From assembly GCA_949288455.1 (NCBI GenBank), contig CASEKF010000001.1:1-54605 (forward strand): a DNA stretch of 54,605 nt, written 5' to 3'. The translations under genes were made by a program, and so were the position numbers. The notes below the pieces were generated by a model that was not told the DNA's origin, ran no database searches, and saw only the letters and a list, made by a program, of their open reading frames with translations. Within the stretch, counting starts at the first letter, position 1, and every line of letters starts with the position of its first letter. Shown here in pieces: positions 15,994 to 24,301 of the stretch. Source of the DNA: an uncultured bacterium. Lineage in GTDB: Bacteria; Vulcanimicrobiota; CADAWZ01.

Positions 15994-16851
15994 ATGAACT
16001 TTAAAAAAACGGCTCCATTATGCCCTTATTGTTCGTCTGAATTATCGTCATATTCAAAATTTTGCCACGTCTGTAACGCAAAAATTCCGTCGGAATTTTT
16101 TCATACAGCCGTTTCTTGCGACGAATTAACGCAAGAAACAGTTCATATACCTGTCCCGGGAGAATTCGTCGGAGGGATATGCAAAGCGGCTGACTTAGTT
16201 ATGAAGGGAGAAATAGACGAGGCCAAAGTACAACAAGGTCTTGCAAATATCAAAGAACAAGTACGGTCGATATTTGGAAACGTAGTCAATGAATTGGCGA
16301 CAGTCTCGGAAGAAGCCGAAGAATACGGAGTTTATCTACAAAACTCAATTTTTAATATAGAAAAAATGTTTGTCACAGGTCTTTCAGAAATGGAAGCGTT
16401 CTTTCATACAAACGACGCAGGGAACTTAACCTTTGGAAAATTTTTGCTTCAACGAGCAGAATTAGAATATATTGACTTTTTAAAAAGCGTAAAAACAGAA
16501 AGCGAAGTCAGCTGCTTTTCAGATGGAGCCACTATTTTAGAATCTATGGCGGCAAATTTTCAGAAAGGAATTCTATCAAAAGAAGCGTTCGCCGAAGAAA
16601 TAGGCAAATTAGAACTCGACGTAAATTACAAGCTAACCAACGCTAATAATCTTCTGACAGAGTGCTTTGCCGAAACTAAAACTTACGACGGCATAGACGA
16701 CGCAAAAATTTTAAACTCGACAGCTAAACTGAAAGCGGCCATAGAGTTTATATCCGGAGTCATTTTAAAACTATACAATCCTGAAGAAACTAAAAAATGG
16801 ATCGAAAACGCCGTTAGAGAAACGGTAGAAGAATTAGATGAAAGCCGCTAA
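15994..16851 (+). CDS. Zinc-ribbon protein with helical body, function unknown
   Basis: The first ~30 residues hold a zinc-ribbon (CPYC ... CHVC, two CxxC pairs 16 residues apart). The remaining ~250 residues are predominantly helical, acidic and without membrane segments. The body is not recognised. An upstream in-frame start at 15928 exists, but ATG 15994 has GAAAGGA about 7 bases ahead and begins right before the zinc ribbon, so it is preferred. It follows hpf by 110 bases on the same strand and ends before a 33-bp hairpin. Zinc ribbons of this kind often scaffold protein-protein or nucleic-acid contacts. Confidence 0.7.
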   Translation: MNFKKTAPLCPYCSSELSSYSKFCHVCNAKIPSEFFHTAVSCDELTQETVHIPVPGEFVGGICKAADLVMKGEIDEAKVQQGLANIKEQVRSIFGNVVNELATVSEEAEEYGVYLQNSIFNIEKMFVTGLSEMEAFFHTNDAGNLTFGKFLLQRAELEYIDFLKSVKTESEVSCFSDGATILESMAANFQKGILSKEAFAEEIGKLELDVNYKLTNANNLLTECFAETKTYDGIDDAKILNSTAKLKAAIEFISGVILKLYNPEETKKWIENAVRETVEELDESR

Positions 16852-16950
16852 CGCAAAAAACAGCGCGGAAAGTATCTCCGATATCTAATTCGGAAAACGG
16901 CGCAGAAATCGGCCGCTATATAAACTGCCGCGCGCCATAGAATAACGACC

Positions 16951-17019
16951 GTTATTTGGTAAGAGATAATTTGGAGGCTCTCTTTTAGAGAGCCTCCAAA
17001 TTATCTCTTACCAAATAAC
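16951..17019. terminator. 33-bp perfect hairpin, bidirectional terminator
   Basis: Arms 16951-16983 and 16987-17019 are exact reverse complements (inner part GGAGGCTCTCT with AGAGAGCCTCC) around a TTT loop. It sits between the convergent zinc-ribbon gene and the gene ending at 17008, and overlaps the last four codons of the latter. The arm length is far above the usual 7-12 bp of intrinsic terminators. Confidence 0.75.
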
Positions 17020-17433
17020 TTTACCTCGCGCTAGTAAATTTAATACGGTAAAATGCTTGGCGCTATCCAAAAAAACGCGCCAATTTTTCTCTCCTTTTTC
17101 ATACCATTCGAGAGCCCTGGAAATATTTTTTTTAGACGGCGAATCGATATATTCCCGAAGGTATTTTAAGGACATATGATAACAAATCAACTCGTTGTTT
17201 CTTATTATTCCAACTTTAGACATAGCTTCTCTTTCCTCTATTGTCGCCTCGGTTATAAGCGTGTATTTAGCGTTGTCGTGTAAACGGGCAAAAATTTTAG
17301 ACAATTCTTTTTTTGCCGTTTCCACAAACTCTTTTATTGCTTTGCCTCTCAAACTTCGGTTAATACGTCTGCAAAATATTGGAATCCAGTAAATAATATT
17401 TTTATCTTTAGGGAAAAATGCGACAAGAATCAT
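17008..17433 (-). CDS. Small basic protein of unknown function next to a nucleotide cyclase
   Basis: Not recognised. With ATG 17433 as start it is 141 residues: a hydrophobic N terminus (MILVAFFP...IIYWIPIF), a Lys/Arg/Glu-rich helical middle (about 30-100) and a C-terminal WYEKGEKNW...VIW segment. A longer frame from GTG 17499 would overlap the cyclase stop by 4 bases, but ATG 17433 has AAGGAAG at a better distance and gives a cleaner protein. It directly follows the adenylate cyclase gene and probably shares its transcript. Its last codons lie inside the 33-bp hairpin. Confidence 0.6.
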   Translation of the reverse strand: MILVAFFPKDKNIIYWIPIFCRRINRSLRGKAIKEFVETAKKELSKIFARLHDNAKYTLITEATIEEREAMSKVGIIRNNELICYHMSLKYLREYIDSPSKKNISRALEWYEKGEKNWRVFLDSAKHFTVLNLLARGKVIW

Positions 17434-17495
17434 AAGACAGGCTTCCTTTTTTCTCTTATTGTAACAAAGAAAAAAGAATAAGTATGTGATCTCTG

Positions 17496-18632
17496 TCACA
17501 TTTTGCTTTTTAACATAAAAATTTTTATTTTTTCCTTTTTGCCTCTGATAGATACGATACCTATCTCTATAAACAGATCCTGAAGACGCGTTTTTTTTAA
17601 CGTATTTTCGCTAACGATAAGCTGAGTATCGTAATTCTTAGTCAAAGATTCCAATCTTGAAGCCGTATTAGGGATATCTCCTATAATCGACCACTCCTTT
17701 CTTTTAAAACCGCCTATAATCCCGGCGGTAACTTTTCCCGAATGAATTCCGGCCCCCATATCAATTTTCAGTCCAAATTTTCTATAACAAAATTTATTAA
17801 GTTCCGCAAGCGCGGATATCATTTCTATCGCGGTTTTTACGGCGTCTTCCGAAGCGTTTTTATTTTCTTTAGGCATTCCGAACGAAGCCATAAAACCGTC
17901 TCCAAGGTACTTTAATAAACAACCGCGCCTTTTAAGCAAAATCTCCAGCATTGAATCAAAAAAAATATTAAGCACGTCAAAAAGACTTCTGGAATCGATT
18001 TTCTCGGCTATTTCCGTAAAGGATCTAATATCGGCGAAAAGAATCGCGGCTTCCCTGTTTTCTCTGATAAAATCGCTATAACCGTAAGCGAGCAAAAGTT
18101 CGGCGACGTCAGAACCGAGAAATTGAGCTAATAAAGCGTATAATCGGGAACGTTCCTGCTCAAGTCCGGATTTTTCTATAGCTAGGGCTATATAGGAAGC
18201 GTATATTTTTATCATATTTAAATCTCGCTCGTCAAAAGATTTGCCTTCCCTTTTATCATCAATATAAATTACTCCCATGACGTTTTCTTTAACAAAAATA
18301 GGAACGGCTATAATCGTTCTCAATTCTACGCTAACGGAGCCGCTTATAACCGTATATGCTCTTTCCTGAGTCCTGAGAATCGGCATGCCTGTAGAGATCG
18401 CCTTCCAAACGATTTCCATGCTTATGCAGGAAGAAGCTAAGCCTAAAGAAAAGCAAGAATTTCTTTGCGCAAATAATTCTAATTTGCCAAAAGAATTTCG
18501 TATAAATATAACTCCCCTTTCAGCTTGCACAAGTTTCAAGGCGTTAATTAAAGCTATATTAATTACCTCTGTCAAATTTAAAGAAAAATTTATATTAGCC
18601 GAGATATCCTGCGAAACGTTAAAGTTCTTCAT
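17496..18632 (-). CDS. GAF-domain class III adenylate/guanylate cyclase
   Basis: Likely cytoplasmic sensor that makes a cyclic nucleotide. An N-terminal GAF domain (about 20-155; PIFVKENVMGVIYIDD is typical) is followed by a helical link and a class III cyclase domain (about 195-370). Metal-binding Asp residues are in ILFADIRSFT (D201) and KYLGDGF (D245). The Lys of LLKYLGD and the IIGD motif fit adenine recognition, and NTASR supplies the transition-state Asn and Arg, so it should be active and make cAMP. No transmembrane helix, so the stimulus is cytoplasmic or a GAF ligand. ATG 18632 is chosen because GAAAGGA lies about 9 bases ahead; an in-frame ATG at 18650 overlaps that site. Confidence 0.87.
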   Translation of the reverse strand: MKNFNVSQDISANINFSLNLTEVINIALINALKLVQAERGVIFIRNSFGKLELFAQRNSCFSLGLASSCISMEIVWKAISTGMPILRTQERAYTVISGSVSVELRTIIAVPIFVKENVMGVIYIDDKREGKSFDERDLNMIKIYASYIALAIEKSGLEQERSRLYALLAQFLGSDVAELLLAYGYSDFIRENREAAILFADIRSFTEIAEKIDSRSLFDVLNIFFDSMLEILLKRRGCLLKYLGDGFMASFGMPKENKNASEDAVKTAIEMISALAELNKFCYRKFGLKIDMGAGIHSGKVTAGIIGGFKRKEWSIIGDIPNTASRLESLTKNYDTQLIVSENTLKKTRLQDLFIEIGIVSIRGKKEKIKIFMLKSKM

Positions 18633-18727
18633 AGCGTCCGTTCCTTTCATATATAGATGTTTACGTGATAATTATATATAAGCATGAAATGAACAATTTA
18701 ATCGCAATTGCTTATAATAACGGTAAA

Positions 18728-18767
18728 AAAAGAAGTCAAGAGAGTTATAACTCTCTTGACTTCTTTT
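18728..18767. terminator. 40-base perfect palindrome, terminator of mutS2 operon
   Basis: AAAAGAAGTCAAGAGAGTTA and its exact reverse complement abut with no spacer; an A-tract on one side and a T-tract on the other allow termination in either direction. It lies about 140 bases past the mutS2 stop (minus strand) and ahead of the cyclase promoter region. Confidence 0.7.
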
Positions 18768-18906
18768 AGTGAGTCCGCGCTTTATATCAAAGCGATAAGC
18801 CATATATACGCCTTAGCCGTAAAAGCCAATCGGACTCCGGGATATCCGGCGAAATAAATATAGATAATAGTACAAGCAGAAACAGCCGATTAGCCTAAAA
18901 TAAATT

Positions 18907-21279
18907 TCACTTTAAAGTAACTACTGTAGTTCCGTCGCCGCCTTGATTCGGCTCTCCGGATCTAAAATCAGCTACGAAAGGAGATCGGCTTAAAAAATTT
19001 GCCACGGCCTTTCTCAAAATCCCCGCGCCTCTTCCATGTATAACCGTAAAACTCTGCAAACCGGAATAAACGGCTTCCGACATATATTTTTCCAGCTCGT
19101 ATATAGCTTCGTCCGCATATTTGCCTATGAGGTTTATCGATGAAGAAGCTTCTTTAGGCAGAGGTATATCCGGTTTTTCTTCTACTGCGTTTTTCTTCCC
19201 CGAGGTCTTTCTGAGATTCCAATAAGGAATTCTCATTTTTAGCCTATTCATCGAAACCAAAACTTCGTTCCCTTTTATCTCTTCTATAACTCCGAGTCTG
19301 CCCGTAGAAGCAATATAAACTTCTTCTCCATTTTTAAATTGCCATTCGTCCGGACAGGCAGTTATTTTTTTCGACTTTCTAAACGTTTTTAATCTTTCAA
19401 TTATATTATTTAGCCTACTCTCGGCCCTTGTTCTAATATCTATTTCGCTTTTTTTGTTTTCTCCGTCTTTAGCCGAGCTTTCTTTCAATTCTTTTTTAAA
19501 ATCGCCTATAATCTTCTGAATTTCATTTTTCGCGGCTATAACCAAGGAATCAGATTCCGCTGCGCTCTCCGCCAAAAGCTCCAACTGTTCGGCTTTTATA
19601 AGAGAAATATCTTCTTCATATTTATGTTTGAGCTCTTCCGCCTCAGATTTTATGGCTATAAGAGCGGTTCGTTCGTCGTTAAGCAATCTTTCCTTTTGTT
19701 CTATCTCAGAAAGAAGACGATCCATTTCAACATATTCATGAGATATTAAATTTTGAGCTCTAATAACAATCTGTTCGTCTAATCCTAATCCGGACGCGAT
19801 CGAAAGAGCGCAGGAACGCCCGGGAACCCCTACCGTTATCTTGTAGGAAGGCATCAAAGTAGCGTTATCAAACTCCATAGCGGCATTGCGAGCCTTGGGA
19901 TGATTAGCTGCAAAATATTTGAGTTCTCCGTAATGAGTCGTAACTATAGAAACGCTTCCTCTATCTATCAGGTCTTCCAGAATAGCCGCGGCCAAAGCGG
20001 CTCCTTCCCTGGGATCCGTTCCGGCTCCAAGCTCGTCCAGCAAAACTAGAGTCTGTTCTCCCGCCTCATTCAAAATAGATATAATTCTGTTCATATGGGA
20101 AGAAAACGTACTGAGATTTTGAGCTATGCTCTGATCGTCGCCTATATCGGCGTATACGCCGCTGAACATAGAAATTTCAGACCCCTCGTCCGCCGGTATC
20201 GGCAAACCAGATAAGGCCAAAAGCGCAAAAAGACCGGCAGTTTTAAGAGATACGGTTTTGCCTCCGGTATTAGGGCCCGTAATAACTAAAGCGGAAAAAT
20301 CGCATCCTGCCTCTATATCTATCGGTATGGCTTTGTCGCCAAGCAAGGGATGTCTCGCTTTTTTCAATACGATACGCCCGTCTCCGCCGATCTTAGGCAA
20401 AATACAACTCGAAGCGACCATATAACGCGCTAAAGCGCAATTCATGTCAAATTTGGCTATCGCCTCTTGATTTACCAGCAGCTCACGCTTATATTCGGCC
20501 GCCATAGCGCTCAATTTTTTTAAAATGCGCAAAATCTCAGCTTTTTCCTGAGCCCTGGCCCGCTTTATTTCGTTGTTAAGCTGGACTATCTGAAGCGGCT
20601 CCATAAAAAGCGTCGAGCCGCTTGCCGAAACGTCCAGTACCAGTCCTTCGAAAACGCCTCTATACTCCTGCTTAACCGGAATTACAAAACGCCCTTCCCT
20701 AATGGTCCAAAGAGACTCCTGAAACATTTTTTGTTTTTGAGGATCTCTTAAAATAGAGTTAATTTTAGCGTGAGCAGAAATTTCTGAGGCCGCCAGCTCA
20801 GCTCTTATTTCAGCTAATTCAAAGCTGGCGGAATCTCGTATCTCTCCGCCGTCGCCAAAAGTCGAATCTATAGCCCCGGCCAATTCTGGAAGATACGTTA
20901 TGGACTGATAGGAATCCGATACGAAAGGCAAATGACGCCAAGGTTCCAAAGCCTTTTTCATACTAAAAGCAACTGATAAATTCTTACGCAAGAGAGAAAA
21001 ATCAGGCGCGGAAAGCATTATTCCCTTTTCAGCCGCGATAAGGATCTCTGAAGAATCTTCCAATCCTTCGGACGCCAATTCTACTCCGTTTGAAATAAGT
21101 TCCGCTATCTGTCTTATTTTACTCTGAGCTTCATAGACGTCTTCAATATCGGACAAAGGAGATATTGAAGCTATCAAATTTCTGCTCTGCGCGCAGCCGG
21201 CAAATCCGGCTATTATCTCCTTCGCTTTGTCAAATTCCAGCATCCTACGCGTTTGTAAAATCAAATCGCCGTTTTTCAT
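18907..21279 (-). CDS. mutS2: MutS2 ATPase/endonuclease (ribosome-collision rescue or anti-recombination)
   Basis: 790 residues, the normal length. Lacks the MutS mismatch-recognition domain. Core: helical clamp region, then ATPase with Walker A TGPNTGGKT (about 334-342), ADIGDDQSIAQNLSTFSSH, Walker B LVLLDELGAGTD (411-422), a coiled-coil/KOW-like part (about 500-700), and a C-terminal Smr nuclease domain (about 713-790) with HGRGAGILRKAV. In Bacillus subtilis MutS2 acts on collided ribosomes; in other bacteria it suppresses recombination. Its start overlaps the surE stop by 4 bases (ATGA), indicating translational coupling in the operon tkt-surE-mutS2. Confidence 0.95.
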   Translation of the reverse strand: MKNGDLILQTRRMLEFDKAKEIIAGFAGCAQSRNLIASISPLSDIEDVYEAQSKIRQIAELISNGVELASEGLEDSSEILIAAEKGIMLSAPDFSLLRKNLSVAFSMKKALEPWRHLPFVSDSYQSITYLPELAGAIDSTFGDGGEIRDSASFELAEIRAELAASEISAHAKINSILRDPQKQKMFQESLWTIREGRFVIPVKQEYRGVFEGLVLDVSASGSTLFMEPLQIVQLNNEIKRARAQEKAEILRILKKLSAMAAEYKRELLVNQEAIAKFDMNCALARYMVASSCILPKIGGDGRIVLKKARHPLLGDKAIPIDIEAGCDFSALVITGPNTGGKTVSLKTAGLFALLALSGLPIPADEGSEISMFSGVYADIGDDQSIAQNLSTFSSHMNRIISILNEAGEQTLVLLDELGAGTDPREGAALAAAILEDLIDRGSVSIVTTHYGELKYFAANHPKARNAAMEFDNATLMPSYKITVGVPGRSCALSIASGLGLDEQIVIRAQNLISHEYVEMDRLLSEIEQKERLLNDERTALIAIKSEAEELKHKYEEDISLIKAEQLELLAESAAESDSLVIAAKNEIQKIIGDFKKELKESSAKDGENKKSEIDIRTRAESRLNNIIERLKTFRKSKKITACPDEWQFKNGEEVYIASTGRLGVIEEIKGNEVLVSMNRLKMRIPYWNLRKTSGKKNAVEEKPDIPLPKEASSSINLIGKYADEAIYELEKYMSEAVYSGLQSFTVIHGRGAGILRKAVANFLSRSPFVADFRSGEPNQGGDGTTVVTLK

Positions 21280-22061
21280 TGTATATCCTTAGTTAAACGT
21301 TCGAGATCTCTGTCGTCGAAAAAATTCGTCTTTTTTCCGGAAGAAGAAAAATCCAGACTAAGAGGCGTTATCGAAGCGTATCCTGAATTAAGAGCCTGAT
21401 AATCGCTTCCCTCATACATTTCGTTTTGGCATCTATTAGTTCGAGTAAGCCAAAAATAATTTAAATTTAGGCCGTCTTGTCTTTCTATAACTCCGTAAGA
21501 AAAATTGCTGAATCCTAAATGAGTAAGCTTAATCCCTTTTATGTCATAGGCCGGAACGTTTAAATTCAAGAAAGTTCGAAGAGGAATGGGATCTTCAAAA
21601 ACCATCTCAGCCAACCCGGAGGCTATTCTAGCCGTATTTTTATAACACGGCACTTTAAAATTTTTATCTACTCCGGTAGATACGGCAATGGAAGGAATAC
21701 CGGCCAACGCCCCTTCCACCGCCGCCGCTATCGTTCCGGAATAATGAAAATCGTCTCCTAAATTAGGTCCTCTATTTATACCTGCGATTACTAAATCCGG
21801 AGGATTATCCCGCATAACATGATTTAAACCTACTACGACGCAGTCTGCGGGAGTTCCGGAACATGAATAAAAACAAGATTTTTCGTTTTCAGAAATTTTA
21901 TCGATTCTCAAAGGAGAAAAAAAAGTAACTCCATGGCCTGCGGCGCTTCTCTCTTTATCTGGAGCGACGACCGTAACATGAGCTATTTTAGCAAGTTCTT
22001 CGGCTAAAATATTTATCCCGTCCGCATATACTCCATCGTCGTTAGCTATAAGTATTCTCAT
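21276..22061 (-). CDS. surE: 5'/3'-nucleotidase SurE
   Basis: Metal-dependent nucleoside monophosphate phosphatase, cytoplasmic. The N terminus MRILIANDDGVYADGI carries the metal-binding DD pair; VVAPDKERSAAGHG and GINRGPNLGDDFHYSGTIAAA are the family's conserved blocks. 261 residues is normal. AAGGAG precedes ATG. It lies 18 bases after tkt and overlaps mutS2 by 4 bases. Confidence 0.96.
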   Translation of the reverse strand: MRILIANDDGVYADGINILAEELAKIAHVTVVAPDKERSAAGHGVTFFSPLRIDKISENEKSCFYSCSGTPADCVVVGLNHVMRDNPPDLVIAGINRGPNLGDDFHYSGTIAAAVEGALAGIPSIAVSTGVDKNFKVPCYKNTARIASGLAEMVFEDPIPLRTFLNLNVPAYDIKGIKLTHLGFSNFSYGVIERQDGLNLNYFWLTRTNRCQNEMYEGSDYQALNSGYASITPLSLDFSSSGKKTNFFDDRDLERLTKDIQ

Positions 22062-22079
22062 TTTTTCTCCTTAAAATTT

Positions 22080-24068
22080 TTATTTTTCGATCAAATATCT
22101 TCTTATTTTATCAGCAATCGCCTCGGGAGTAAAGCCGAATTTTTCGGCAAGTATCTCGGAAGGAGCGGAACTGCCGAAAGATGTCATACCAATGACAAAT
22201 CCCCGTCCTTTAATAAATCTATCCCAATCTCTAGAATTCGAAGCTTCGACGGCTATTACCGGCAAATTATCCGGCACAACCGATTTTTTATAATCCTCGC
22301 TTTGTTTTTCGAACAACTCTACTGATGGGACCGACACTACCCGAATATTCACGCCGTCTTTATAAAGAAGCTCGGAAGCGGCGACCGCCAGACTTACTTC
22401 AGAACCTGAAGCCATTATAACGGCGTCAGGATTTTGCCCTCCGTCAAGCATAACGTATCCGCCCATAGAAGCTTTATTTAAATCGTCTATAGAAGGATCC
22501 TTATGAAGTTGTTTCAAATTTTGGCGAGATAAAATCAAAGCCGTAGGACCGTCTTTCCTCTTAAGAGCATAAAACCAAGCCGCGGCGGTTTCGAGAGCGT
22601 CGGCAGGACGTATCACAGATAAACCGGGAATAAGCCTAAGAGAAGGAATATGTTCTATCGGTTGATGCGTAGGGCCGTCTTCGCCAAGAAATATACTGTC
22701 ATGGGTAAATATATAAACGACTTGAACTCCCATAAGAGCGGAGAGTCTTACCGCCCCTCTCATATAATCGCTAAAGACTAAGAAGGTAGCTCCGTAAGGC
22801 ACGAACATGCCGTAAAGAGCGATGCCGTTCATTATCGCTCCCATAGCGTGCTCGCGTATTCCAAAATGTAAATTTCTACCGGAATAAGATCCCGGCAAAA
22901 CTGACGTTTCCGATTTTATATGACATTTGACAGAAGGCTCTAAATCGGCGCTTCCTCCTACCATAAAATCAACTTCAGCCGCAGCTTTTTGAATGATTGA
23001 ACCGGATGAAACTCTAGTGGCTTCAGGTTTGCATTGTAAATCGGCGATCATTTTTTCCGCCAAATCTTCCGGTAACTCTTTTTTCATAAATTTTTCCAGC
23101 TGCGCGGCCTTTTCTGGATAATTTATCCGCCACTCATCAAATTTTTTAAGCCAACCTAGATACTTTTGCTTCTTTTCTTCAACTTTTCCTTTGCAAAAAG
23201 ATTTTACTGCCTCAGGTATATAAAATGTTTCGTTTTCGGGAAGACCTAAAGCTTTTTTCATCGCCTGAATCTCGGCTTCGCCTAAAGGAGAGCCATGAGA
23301 AGACGCCTTATCATGTTTGGTAGGCGCTCCAAATGCTATATGCGTTTTAAAAATGATAATCTTAGGCGCGTCTTTATACTCCGAAGCTTCCTGCAACACG
23401 GCGAATATTTCCTCTATATTATGGCCGTCCGCTTCATAGGCTTTCCAGCCGTACGACTCGTATCTCTTTTTGGTATCGTCGGAAAAAGCCAAATTTACGT
23501 TGCCTTCGATCGTAATATCATTGCTGTCGTAAAGGAGCGTCAAATTGCCAAGCTTAAGATGGCCGGCCAAAGACGAAGCCTCCGCGCTAACGCCCTCCAT
23601 TAAACAACCGTCCCCGGCTAAAACGTAAATATTATGATCAATAATATTATGTCCTTCGACATTGAATCTTTCAGCCGCCATTTTCTCCGCGAGAGCCATT
23701 CCAACCCCCATCGCTACGCCTTGTCCCAAAGGACCGGTAGTACATTCAACTCCGGGAAGATGGCCGTACTCCGGATGGCCGGCCGTTCCGGCTCCCCATT
23801 GCCTAAAACTTTTTAAGTCCTCCATAGCGACTTCATAACCGAACAGATGAAGTAAAGAATAAAGTAAAGAAGAACCATGTCCGGCGGAAAGAATAAATCT
23901 GTCCCTATTAATCCAAGTCGGATCGTCAGGATTGAACAAAAGAAAATCGCTCCATAAAACCGAAGCTATATCAGCCGTACCCAAAGGCATTCCCGGATGT
24001 CCCGAGTTAGCTTTCTGAACTATATCGGCGGCGAGCGCGCGTAAGACAGACGCTAATTGTCCTATCAT
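22080..24068 (-). CDS. tkt: Transketolase
   Basis: Thiamine-diphosphate enzyme of the pentose phosphate pathway, moving two-carbon units between sugar phosphates. 662 residues, full length. Visible blocks: NSGHPGMPLGTADI, RDRFILSAGHGSSLLYSLLHL, the TPP motif starting LAGDGCLMEG, then the pyrimidine-binding domain (GGSADLEPSVK, FGIREHAMGAIMNG) and GPTHQPIEHIPSLRLIP. AGAGGTG lies about 7 bases ahead of ATG. First gene of an operon with surE and mutS2, an association I do not recognise as functional. Confidence 0.97.
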   Translation of the reverse strand: MIGQLASVLRALAADIVQKANSGHPGMPLGTADIASVLWSDFLLFNPDDPTWINRDRFILSAGHGSSLLYSLLHLFGYEVAMEDLKSFRQWGAGTAGHPEYGHLPGVECTTGPLGQGVAMGVGMALAEKMAAERFNVEGHNIIDHNIYVLAGDGCLMEGVSAEASSLAGHLKLGNLTLLYDSNDITIEGNVNLAFSDDTKKRYESYGWKAYEADGHNIEEIFAVLQEASEYKDAPKIIIFKTHIAFGAPTKHDKASSHGSPLGEAEIQAMKKALGLPENETFYIPEAVKSFCKGKVEEKKQKYLGWLKKFDEWRINYPEKAAQLEKFMKKELPEDLAEKMIADLQCKPEATRVSSGSIIQKAAAEVDFMVGGSADLEPSVKCHIKSETSVLPGSYSGRNLHFGIREHAMGAIMNGIALYGMFVPYGATFLVFSDYMRGAVRLSALMGVQVVYIFTHDSIFLGEDGPTHQPIEHIPSLRLIPGLSVIRPADALETAAAWFYALKRKDGPTALILSRQNLKQLHKDPSIDDLNKASMGGYVMLDGGQNPDAVIMASGSEVSLAVAASELLYKDGVNIRVVSVPSVELFEKQSEDYKKSVVPDNLPVIAVEASNSRDWDRFIKGRGFVIGMTSFGSSAPSEILAEKFGFTPEAIADKIRRYLIEK

Positions 24069-24301
24069 ATATTCACACCTCTTTAATCGTTATATAAATA
24101 CATACAGCAATCAACTAAATCTCGTTCTTCTTTTTTATTTTTAAAAAATCCTTCTATAAGCCTCAAGCAAACGAAGAAGCGAAAAATTGCAGGAAAAAAA
24201 AAAGCTTAATTAAATATATTTACAAAAACAAACGAAAACAAAATATGACGCAGTCATCTAACGTTTCCGTAAACTATTAAAATTGAAATAGAGCGCAATT
24301 T

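Noticed and set aside
17434-17499. GTG start at 17499 for the small gene, overlapping the cyclase stop
   Set aside because: Attractive as a coupled start, but a well-placed AAGGAAG points to ATG 17433; the added 22 residues contain an unlikely Phe/Cys-rich stretch.
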